Below, one piece after another: positions 1 to 6,134 of a stretch of 20,737 bases of DNA. The first letter of the stretch is position 1, and each line of letters opens with the position of its first letter. Position numbers and translations under genes: made by a program. The stretch spans positions 1-20,737 of IMG/VR virus record IMGVR_UViG_3300030104_000580. One strand, given 5' to 3'. The DNA comes from a virus. The notes beneath the pieces were generated by a model. That model was not told the DNA's origin and searched no databases. It saw nothing but the letters and a program-made list of their open reading frames with translations.

Positions 1-16
1 TGTATGTTGCTCCCAT
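1..16 (-). CDS. 5' end of a truncated downstream gene (begins MGATY)
   Basis: A minus-strand ATG at 16-14 directly follows the TAA of the neighbouring 507-aa gene. An AAGAAGG stretch just upstream, overlapping the end of that gene, could serve as ribosome binding site although the spacing is short. Only five codons lie in the window, so nothing can be said about the product. By position in the late operon it is probably another tail or virion gene. Confidence 0.45.
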
Positions 17-1540
17 TTACCTTCTTGCTCCTAATTGGTATTCTAGCTGAAACCCTTTTAACGAGTATGGTGCTGTTTCTCCACCATCATTTACTCTTAA
101 TGCTACGGCAAAGCCTGAACCTTCTACTGCCTGTCTTACGAGTGGCTGTGATGCACCCCCATATGTACCGAAGCTACTAGATGAACTGCCATATGAAGTT
201 ACTCCATATACAGCAGCAATGTCACTTGAGTCTAGTTCGTAAGCTGCAGGTCTTGCAGAGTCTTTGGCTTCGTAGTCATACCTTAAAAATAAATCAGCGT
301 CTATTGTTGATTCAGGTGCGTAGTTAATAATAACACGTTGCATGTGCTTTCGTATACCTGCATCCCCAAACGTCATGTCAGGGCTTCTGTACTTAGCATT
401 TATTGCTGTGCCATCAAATGTATTGCCTGACTCTTGCCTGTAGATATAACCGTTTGAATAGTCACCGTGTAGTATTATAACATCTCCTGACTTAACAAAC
501 CCATCTGTACATGCAGGACGTATACCTCTTAACTCTGAAAACTCAAATGCTTGTCCTTTTAAAACACATGCCACACCTTTTGTGCTGTTCTGTGCAACTG
601 TATCTTTAGTAAAGAATATTCTGTATTGTGTTCTATCAGGTATTACTACACTTTCAAACTGTGAAGCACTTGATAGGTTGTCATCAAATATAGACTGCAC
701 ATTAGAGCTAATAGTACCAAGTTCAACGTCACCAATTCTTGCTGTACCTGCAACCGTTCTTAAACCATCAGGTCCTAAAAATATTAAGTCTCCTGCAAAT
801 TCCTGTATTGTGTCTCCGTTTATACAACCAATGTCTCTTGTTACGGCTGATATGGCAAAGTCACTTGAGGTACTACCACTTAGTTTAAATATTCTGTTTT
901 CACAAAAGATAAATAAATTTTCACGAAAGACCTTTAGCCCTGTTATGGTGTCGTCAACCTTTATACTTCCTGAACCACTACCAAACGCATCTTCATCAAA
1001 AGGTTGGCTAAATACCAGTGTCTGAGGTGTAGTAGACTTACCTGCGTAAAACATGTGACTTTTAAATGCTGTCACAAACTTAGCACCTGCTACGTCACTA
1101 TTACTTACATCTGTTGCAGACATTGCCATATTAAAAAACGTAGGAGCATTTGCTCCGTCCACTACTATTAACTTACTGTTACCATCAAAGTTGTATCGTT
1201 CAAAACTATATTTACCTGCACTTGTTCTACCTGTATCTCTTTCCGTCCAACTTGAGCCACCTGCTGTGCCACTAAATATCTTTTCTCCTCTGGCTGCCAC
1301 AACCAAATCACCAAAAGTTGCTACCATTAATATTTTTTCACTGTCTGAACTTGTAGCAGGTACTATAGCACTTAGGTACTTACTAAATCCGTTTATTCTT
1401 CTGTAGCCACCTTCAATGTCAGGCTCAAAGTTTTGTAGTTCTAAAGCTTCTCCCGGTTGCATCATAAAAGTAGACCTGTTTAGAACCAATCCACCTTGGC
1501 AGTTAAATGCTACTGGGGCAGTTTGGGATAAATCAGGCAT
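17..1540 (-). CDS. Tail nozzle / DNA-stabilisation-like structural protein (507 aa)
   Basis: This is a 507-residue, Ser/Thr/Gly/Asp-rich protein with no signal peptide or membrane segment. Its composition and regular alternation of short hydrophobic strands suggest an all-beta virion protein. The N-terminus (residues about 15-52: GGL, then PGEALELQNFEPDIEGGYRR and NGF) has the layout of T7 gp12-type and P22 gp10-type tail proteins: a GG(I/L) start, an N-F/W anchor, and a G-x-RR-x-x-G motif. These proteins form the lower tail tube or plug below the connector. The gene follows the 311-aa connector-like gene with a 1-bp gap, the same order as tail tube A then B in short-tailed phages. The ATG has only a weak Shine-Dalgarno (AAGAG), so coupled translation is likely. 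Function is inferred from layout and position, not from a catalytic motif. Confidence 0.6.
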   Translation of the reverse strand: MPDLSQTAPVAFNCQGGLVLNRSTFMMQPGEALELQNFEPDIEGGYRRINGFSKYLSAIVPATSSDSEKILMVATFGDLVVAARGEKIFSGTAGGSSWTERDTGRTSAGKYSFERYNFDGNSKLIVVDGANAPTFFNMAMSATDVSNSDVAGAKFVTAFKSHMFYAGKSTTPQTLVFSQPFDEDAFGSGSGSIKVDDTITGLKVFRENLFIFCENRIFKLSGSTSSDFAISAVTRDIGCINGDTIQEFAGDLIFLGPDGLRTVAGTARIGDVELGTISSNVQSIFDDNLSSASQFESVVIPDRTQYRIFFTKDTVAQNSTKGVACVLKGQAFEFSELRGIRPACTDGFVKSGDVIILHGDYSNGYIYRQESGNTFDGTAINAKYRSPDMTFGDAGIRKHMQRVIINYAPESTIDADLFLRYDYEAKDSARPAAYELDSSDIAAVYGVTSYGSSSSSFGTYGGASQPLVRQAVEGSGFAVALRVNDGGETAPYSLKGFQLEYQLGARR

Positions 1541-1541
1541 A

Positions 1542-2477
1542 TTATAATGCTCTTAATACAGAAGTAGAGTGCGATGAATTGTTTCTAGGTATATAAGTAG
1601 AACGCACATACTCAAATTTATTTACTTGTAATGTTTGTATATTTTTAATTCCCTGCTCAAATCTTGCAAAGTTAAGTTGATATTGTCCTGTTTCTCCTCT
1701 GTACTGATACACAAAAGCAGTAGCCCCATCTTCTATAACTGCATCATATTGTGTAGGTATACTTGTAGTATCCCCATGTGCAGAAAGCGTAGTAGGAATT
1801 GTATAGTAGTCAAACTTTATAGAATATTTTTTATTGGGAAAAGGATAAAGCAAATAGTTATTATCTGCTGTTCTTATTATGTGAGTTGGAACACCACCAC
1901 CTGTAAACTGCGTAACTGTAGTACCACTATCGTGAGTTGTAGCAGTTGTAGAGCTTGCCCCTCGTGTACACCCAGTTAATGTATTAGTGCTTATACCTGT
2001 GTATGATATCTGTTCATTACCAATATGAACTGTGCCTGTGCTATCAAAGCCTGTTGCACTTGTTAGGTCTATCTCGGTTTCAGTTGCATCTATAGCTTCT
2101 GCAGCCGTTGTTGAATTAATTTCATCTTCTTGTGTTATAAAATGATTTATATAATCATTGTAATTTAAAAGAGCTAATTTGCCACCACTTATAGATAAAT
2201 CACTATCTTTTACTATTCTAACTGTGTTATAATCTACTGACTTTGTGCTAGTCGGTAGGTCATAACGCACTACACCTGCTGTAAGCGTTTTTGTTTCAGT
2301 AGCATGATTAAATGGATAATTAAATTCTTTTTGATTTATATATCGTATAGATTCATTTACAGCATTCTGTGCTTGTACTTGTATTCCTCTAGCATTAGAA
2401 AAATTACTAGAAGTAAGCTGTACTTCATTTAATCGTGCTAGTACATTATTTGTAAGTATAAGATAACTACTAGACAA
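1542..2477 (-). CDS. Head-tail connector / tail tube A-like protein with inserted beta module (311 aa, TTG start)
   Basis: The N-terminal part (residues 1-60: LTNNVLARLNEV, QAQNAVNESIRYINQKEFNYPF) is helical and resembles tail tubular protein A-type adaptors that sit under the portal ring. The C-terminal part (about 196-260: PTHIIRTADNNYLLYPFP, IKFDYYTIPTTLS, then AVIEDGATAFVYQYR) continues the same family. Between them, residues about 124-192 form a Thr/Gly-rich block (IGNEQISYTGI then TLTGCTRG) that looks like a separately inserted small beta module common in phage structural proteins. The start codon is TTG, chosen because AAGGA lies seven bases upstream and the next residues (SSSYL.LTNNVL) are where such proteins begin. 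It lies downstream of a hairpin at 2502-2539. Confidence 0.62.
   Translation of the reverse strand: MSSSYLILTNNVLARLNEVQLTSSNFSNARGIQVQAQNAVNESIRYINQKEFNYPFNHATETKTLTAGVVRYDLPTSTKSVDYNTVRIVKDSDLSISGGKLALLNYNDYINHFITQEDEINSTTAAEAIDATETEIDLTSATGFDSTGTVHIGNEQISYTGISTNTLTGCTRGASSTTATTHDSGTTVTQFTGGGVPTHIIRTADNNYLLYPFPNKKYSIKFDYYTIPTTLSAHGDTTSIPTQYDAVIEDGATAFVYQYRGETGQYQLNFARFEQGIKNIQTLQVNKFEYVRSTYIPRNNSSHSTSVLRAL
1902..2108 (-). other. Inserted Thr/Gly-rich module inside the connector gene
   Basis: This stretch encodes residues about 124-192 of the 311-aa protein. It begins after ITQEDE and ends before GGGVPTHI. It contains an I-x-x-E-x-I-x-Y-T-G-I motif followed by TLTGCTRG and an HDSGTTV tail. 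From memory of the family, sequences lacking this block run directly from the first flank to the second, which is why I read it as an insertion. Boundaries are approximate. Confidence 0.5.
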
Positions 2478-2501
2478 TTCTTAATCCTTATGTTAAATAG
2501 G

Positions 2502-2539
2502 ATAAAGGGCAAGTCAATCCTGTTACACCTGCCCTTTAT
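2502..2539 (-). terminator. 10-bp hairpin between decoration-like and connector genes
   Basis: ATAAAGGGCA (2502-2511) and TGCCCTTTAT (2530-2539) are perfect inverse complements around an 18-nt loop. The hairpin sits in the 73-bp gap after the decoration-like gene. On the minus strand it is followed by CCTATTTAAC rather than a strong U-run, so it is either a leaky terminator or an mRNA-stabilising or processing hairpin that lets capsid mRNA outnumber tail mRNA. Confidence 0.55.
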
Positions 2540-2550
2540 TTAGTTATAAG

Positions 2551-3045
2551 TTATGCTAATTGGTCTCTGTCAACGTCAGACGCTTCCAATGTACCCATGT
2601 CATCAACATCCATGCATACAGCAAACATTCGGATTACACCGCCTGTTGTTGTACCTGTCATTGCTTGGAGTTCAACATCAATAGTGTCAGAAGTACCACC
2701 AATAAGAACAGGAGTTTGTCCTGCCTTAAAACCGTAGTCTCCAACTGACGCTCCATCAAAGTCAAAGCCATCAACAAAGTTGTCCAAGTCACCTCCAGTA
2801 ATACCAAAGTCAAAATCAGTGTCGGTTGAAGTACCTGCGTGAGCAGTTGTTACTTCAAAACCTGCACTTATTATAAGTGTATTAGCAGGAATAGTTAAGC
2901 CCGGAATCACATCATTTGCAGCAAGGGCAGTACCCTTATCGCTTGCAGCTGTTGCAAAATTCAGGTCAGCTTGAATCAAGTACGGTTGCCTACCTCTAGC
3001 TGTATTACCTCTAGATACAGAGGTTGTATTATCACCTAATGCCAT
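2551..3045 (-). CDS. Capsid decoration / head-fibre-like protein (164 aa)
   Basis: This 164-aa acidic protein is Gly/Ala/Thr/Asp-rich and has no membrane segment. It starts with a basic, polar N-terminus (NTTSVSRGNTARGRQPY), continues with alternating strands (VIPGLTIPANTLIISAGFEV), and has an Asp-rich middle and end. The start has a strong AAAGGAG eight bases upstream. It lies immediately downstream of the major capsid gene and upstream of the connector, where head decoration or minor head proteins are usually encoded. I recognise the pattern from marine phage structural proteins, but there is no motif that proves the role. A small capsid-stabilising protein is the best guess. Confidence 0.5.
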   Translation of the reverse strand: MALGDNTTSVSRGNTARGRQPYLIQADLNFATAASDKGTALAANDVIPGLTIPANTLIISAGFEVTTAHAGTSTDTDFDFGITGGDLDNFVDGFDFDGASVGDYGFKAGQTPVLIGGTSDTIDVELQAMTGTTTGGVIRMFAVCMDVDDMGTLEASDVDRDQLA

Positions 3046-3058
3046 AATTCAATCTCCT

Positions 3059-4120
3059 TTATATTGAAGAAACATACAACGCACGAGTCAAAGCTTCGGG
3101 TCGTAGTATCTTTCTACCGTACAGATGCATACCTCTAACGATGTCAGCAAAGCTGTCAGGGTCACGGTATGTTTCGGTTTTATTGATTTGCTCTGCAGAA
3201 GCAACTGCTGAACTATGTCCTGCACAAATAACTCCGTAGTGTGAGCTACCAGTGGCTGTTGCACCAGTAGGTCCATTACCTACGGCAGGTAAGTTGTTAG
3301 ACATATACACTTTAAAACCGTGTATGTTGTTAAAGACAAGACCGTTTTGCAGTCCTGAACCACCAAAGTCAGAGTCCATTAGTCGTGAATCCTCATCCTT
3401 AAGAAGTTCTGCAAAAACTGGGTCAATTACAAGCCAACGTCCTTGTGAGTCCACAAATTGTTGGTCAAGTTTTCTTGACATCCTTGCAATAACAGACAAT
3501 GGTGAAGCTTTAGCAGTAGTAGTATTCAAACTATCTCCACCTGCTCGTGGTACAACCACGATGGAGTTACCTGATGTACCACCATTAAAGTCTTCAGCGT
3601 CTACTTGCATAGTTGCAAGCAGTTCATTTGAGGCAGCAGTTGAAACAGCTTTGTCACCACTTGCTGTAGTGTTAGCTGCATTTGGTGTGCCATGCAATGC
3701 GGATTGTTTAAATCCTGATAGATAACCAAGAACTTCTTGGTCAAATTGGTCAGCCAGTCGGTAAGCAGCTCTATCACTTGCTAGTGATTGAAAATTTACA
3801 TGACTGTGAGCTTCCTCAATGTCGTCAACTTTAAATGCAAAATAGTTTGCTTTGTCAACAACAAGACTAAAGTCTTCGTCATCTAAATCTTGAGGAGTAA
3901 TAGTTGCTCCTCTTGTATAGCTTTTAACCGTTATTTCAGGCTCTTTGATAATTTTAACAGTATCTCCCATAGCTGCAATTTCACCAAAGTAATCCGAATT
4001 GGTAATCGCTTCAACAACAGAGTTTTTGCGAAAAGCCATTTGGACTTGTTTGGAATAAATTACTGGCGAGAAATTACCGTTAGGCAGGTTTCCATAACCT
4101 GCTGCGGAACTAAATGCCAT
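3059..4120 (-). CDS. Major capsid protein (353 aa)
   Basis: This is a 353-residue protein with the hallmarks of an HK97-fold major capsid protein of marine short-tailed phages. Residues 1-40 (NLPNGNFSPVIYSKQVQ then FRKNSVVEAITNSDYFGEI) are an N-arm. Then comes a beta-rich E-loop-like region (GDTVKIIKEPEITVKSY.RGATITPQDL). A domain of helices and strands follows, with VDKANYFAFKVDDIEEAHSH near residues 109-128, and a C-terminal IVRGMHLYGRKILRPEALTRALY strand region. The start has GGAGG seven bases upstream, the strongest ribosome binding site in this area, which fits a highly expressed gene. Its own promoter lies about 185 bp upstream, and scaffold and portal genes precede it. The protein forms the procapsid shell in the host cytoplasm. 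The family call is based on overall pattern and gene order. Confidence 0.85.
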   Translation of the reverse strand: MAFSSAAGYGNLPNGNFSPVIYSKQVQMAFRKNSVVEAITNSDYFGEIAAMGDTVKIIKEPEITVKSYTRGATITPQDLDDEDFSLVVDKANYFAFKVDDIEEAHSHVNFQSLASDRAAYRLADQFDQEVLGYLSGFKQSALHGTPNAANTTASGDKAVSTAASNELLATMQVDAEDFNGGTSGNSIVVVPRAGGDSLNTTTAKASPLSVIARMSRKLDQQFVDSQGRWLVIDPVFAELLKDEDSRLMDSDFGGSGLQNGLVFNNIHGFKVYMSNNLPAVGNGPTGATATGSSHYGVICAGHSSAVASAEQINKTETYRDPDSFADIVRGMHLYGRKILRPEALTRALYVSSI

Positions 4121-4305
4121 GATATATCCTCCTATAATTTATATATTTGGCTAGGCTAAACATACAAAATTTATATAAGGGGCTGTTTCACTACAGGTGC
4201 AAAGAGATTAAGTTACATGATTCTTAATTTCAGTGGGCTGTGTTATTCAGGTAATCCGTAAAATTAATTGTTTGCCGTAATTGTGTGACAATAATCACAC
4301 AGATG
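4121..4305 (-). other. Long 5' leader of the capsid mRNA
   Basis: There are 208 bp without a gene between the oxygenase stop and the capsid ATG. The promoter at 4312-4339 would give a leader of about 185 nt that begins with the TGTGTGA/TCACACA dyad and ends with GGAGG. Apart from those elements I see no ORF and no other strong structure. Leaders this long are rare in this genome, where genes otherwise overlap. Confidence 0.5.
4282..4301. promoter_or_regulatory. TGTGA-N6-TCACA dyad (CRP/FNR-like operator or leader hairpin)
   Basis: TGTGTGA (4282-4288) and TCACACA (4295-4301) are perfect inverse complements separated by CAATAA. The core TGTGA-N6-TCACA equals the consensus half-sites and spacing of CRP-family regulators. 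It lies just downstream of the predicted start of the capsid transcript (about 4305), a position that would repress rather than activate. It could equally work as a 7-bp RNA hairpin at the 5' end of the mRNA. Confidence 0.45.
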
Positions 4306-4307
4306 AC

Positions 4308-4333
4308 TATAGTTATACTGATAAATAACTATA
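4308..4333. repeat. 9-bp inverted repeat overlapping the capsid promoter
   Basis: TATAGTTAT (4308-4316) and ATAACTATA (4325-4333) are perfect inverse complements around an 8-bp spacer. The repeat covers the spacer and -10 of the capsid promoter and the stop codon of the oxygenase gene. It may be an operator. A weak AU hairpin at the end of the oxygenase message is the alternative. Confidence 0.45.
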
Positions 4334-4339
4334 TGTCAA
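4312..4339 (-). promoter_or_regulatory. sigma70-like promoter for the capsid gene
   Basis: On the minus strand TTGACA (4339-4334) and TATAAC (4317-4312) are separated by 16 bp. The -35 is a perfect match and overlaps the last codons of the oxygenase gene; the -10 matches at five of six positions. It would start transcription near 4305 and feed the capsid, decoration-like and connector genes. Confidence 0.6.
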
Positions 4340-4997
4340 CACTTTTTTTCTTTGGTATTTCAATAAAGTTCATATTCATACTAAAAGACCTACGTTCCCC
4401 TTTCGTGTAAAAAGGATAAACGCAATGGAAAAGGTGTGATGGAAATACGTAAAAGTCACCAACTTTAGGTTTAACAACAAAATTAGTAGCTGTATATCCT
4501 GCAGACGTTCCATGTGCAAATTGTATATGTCCATTTGCAGGATGGTGGTCTTTATAGTCTTCTTCCCACTCCTCTTCTATTCCTTCTGGTAGCTTTAAAT
4601 ATCCTACACAAGATAGTCTAGAACCTGTGTGAATATGTAATGGGTTGTACTCATTTTCAAATTGACGCACAAACCAACCAGATACTATTTGTAATCCGTA
4701 ATCAAATTTATCTATGTCGAGTTTTTTAGCACCCATAGAATTACGAAAATCTGTATAGGCTTGATACTGACCTACAAACTGTCCTAATCCCTTTTGTGCT
4801 ATTGCAAGTATCTCTTCATCAAAAGCCAACTCTTCAGATACTTTACCCACCAGATTGTCTGCATAAGATTTTAACTTATCAGACATTTTACTATTTAACT
4901 TTTCAACCAATTCATACGGCATACGAAAGTATCCCATAGTAGGTCCAAATGGAGCAAACAACTCCATTTCTTTTTGTGGTTTATATATTATACTCAT
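4329..4997 (-). CDS. 2-oxoglutarate/Fe(II)-dependent oxygenase-like protein (222 aa)
   Basis: The C-terminal half matches the pattern of the Pfam 2OG-FeII_Oxy_5 type family. It has a metal motif N-x-x-H-x-H (HIHTGSRLS, H121/H123), followed by a strand VGYLKLP. A distal DFYVFPSHLFHCVYPF provides the second histidine (H191), and KGERRSFSMNMNF provides the basic residue (R202/R203) that would bind 2-oxoglutarate. Such enzymes hydroxylate protein or small-molecule substrates using iron, oxygen and 2-oxoglutarate. The second iron ligand position is His, not the common Asp of H-x-D, as I recall for this subfamily. The gene starts inside the stop of the scaffold gene (ATGA) with no Shine-Dalgarno, so it is translationally coupled. 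Its place between scaffold and capsid suggests action on a virion protein or a host target during assembly, but the substrate is unknown. Confidence 0.72.
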   Translation of the reverse strand: MSIIYKPQKEMELFAPFGPTMGYFRMPYELVEKLNSKMSDKLKSYADNLVGKVSEELAFDEEILAIAQKGLGQFVGQYQAYTDFRNSMGAKKLDIDKFDYGLQIVSGWFVRQFENEYNPLHIHTGSRLSCVGYLKLPEGIEEEWEEDYKDHHPANGHIQFAHGTSAGYTATNFVVKPKVGDFYVFPSHLFHCVYPFYTKGERRSFSMNMNFIEIPKKKSVDI

Positions 4998-5872
4998 CTA
5001 GCAGAACCAGACACATCGTAAATAAATTTACCAGAGCGAATAGCTTCCATAATCGCATCTGATTGTTTCTCATATTCCGTTGCGGACATTTTTTGTACTG
5101 TAGACTCTTTTAGATAAGAAGCAGTAGCATCCTCTTGAGGTTTACTTCGGCTAGTTTTTGTATCTACAGATTTAGCTGCATCTTTACCTGTTTTAGGTTT
5201 TTTAGTGGAGATACCCATATCAGCTTTATATAAGTCAATAGCACGTCCTGCAGACCTTGCATCTGTCTCATTATCATATAATGCGTCTTGTACCCACTTT
5301 GGTTGACTCTCAGCCCACTCGTGAAAAGAATCGCTGTCTCTAATTTCATCAAAGTCAGGATGCAGTTTCATAAGCTCTACTTCTGCTTTTTCTTTTGATG
5401 CTGACATATGCATTTCATCAATAGCTTTGATTCTATCTTCTAATGCAACAGACTGTTCTTTAGCCTTTTTAGTAGCGATAGTTTCTACTATACCTGCTAC
5501 ATCTGGATACTCTTTTGTCCACGCTTCAATTTCTTCTTCGGACTTAGGCAGTTTCATTTCTTTTTTAGTAGCTTCACTTAACTGTCGTTTAATATTGTCA
5601 AGCTCTGTTTTAAATTCTTCTGCTTGTTTTTGTTGATGTCTTCTTAAATCAGAGTATCTCTTTTTAAAAGTTTTTTCCTCTGCATTTTTAGGTTCTTCTG
5701 CATCAACCTTTTCTTCTTCAGACGCTTCCTTTGTTTCGCTTTTTTGTTGTTTTATTAACTCTTCAAGTTCTTTCTCGTCACGCTCACGTCTTTCTTCTTG
5801 TGTGTATGGTTTAGATACAAAAGCCTTTTTTGGCGGTGACTTCATTTCTTCTGCAATTATTGCATCGCTCAT
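4994..5872 (-). CDS. Capsid scaffold protein (292 aa)
   Basis: This is a 292-aa, highly charged protein dominated by Lys, Glu and Ala. Residues about 20-115 are predicted long helix or coiled coil (EEKVDAEEPKNAEEK, RHQQKQAEEFKTELDN, then KRQLSEATKKE). The C-terminal end is basic and polar, as in scaffolds that bind the capsid inner face. There are no cysteines, membrane segments or enzymatic motifs. It lies between the portal/mosaic protein genes and the capsid gene, the usual scaffold position, and its start has AAGGAG six bases upstream. It should act as an internal assembly core that leaves the procapsid. The middle part (HPDFDEIRDSDSFHEW, W.QDALYDNETDARSAGRAIDLY) is conserved-looking and also occurs in other phage scaffolds. 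Confidence 0.75.
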   Translation of the reverse strand: MSDAIIAEEMKSPPKKAFVSKPYTQEERRERDEKELEELIKQQKSETKEASEEEKVDAEEPKNAEEKTFKKRYSDLRRHQQKQAEEFKTELDNIKRQLSEATKKEMKLPKSEEEIEAWTKEYPDVAGIVETIATKKAKEQSVALEDRIKAIDEMHMSASKEKAEVELMKLHPDFDEIRDSDSFHEWAESQPKWVQDALYDNETDARSAGRAIDLYKADMGISTKKPKTGKDAAKSVDTKTSRSKPQEDATASYLKESTVQKMSATEYEKQSDAIMEAIRSGKFIYDVSGSAR

Positions 5873-5936
5873 AGTATTCTCCTTACTAGGGTCATCGTAG
5901 CCATGTCGGGGGATGAGTAGCTAGATATTAGAAAGT

Positions 5937-6134
5937 TTATCGTGTTCCTAAACCACGTCTTTGTGGTACAACTTGTTCAGGTCTACGTAAGTTTATTTGC
6001 CCTGCTATTTCAGGACCTAGTATCTTACCTAGAACTCTACCCTGTTCTGTACCCATTAAAGAACGTATTACATCTTTCTCTTCTTCAGATAAAGCTAGAT
6101 ACCGTTCTCTAAGTTGATTGAAAAATTCTTCCAT
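5937..6134 (-). CDS. Small conserved virion-region protein (65 aa)
   Basis: This 65-aa protein has an amphipathic helical N-terminus (FNQLRERYLALSEEEKDVIRSLM), a Gly/Ile-rich middle (GRVLGKILGPEIAGQI) and a basic tail. Its ATG overlaps the end of the 649-aa gene by 26 bp and has AAAGGA nine bases upstream. No family recognised. The position between a structural protein and the scaffold suggests a minor head or assembly factor. Confidence 0.65.
   Translation of the reverse strand: MEEFFNQLRERYLALSEEEKDVIRSLMGTEQGRVLGKILGPEIAGQINLRRPEQVVPQRRGLGTR

Noticed and set aside
582-1025. Plus-strand open frame of 147 codons
   Set aside because: Lies antisense to the 507-aa structural gene, with no ribosome binding site and no sensible protein pattern.
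3252-3725. Plus-strand open frame of 157 codons
   Set aside because: Antisense to the capsid gene, which has far stronger support.
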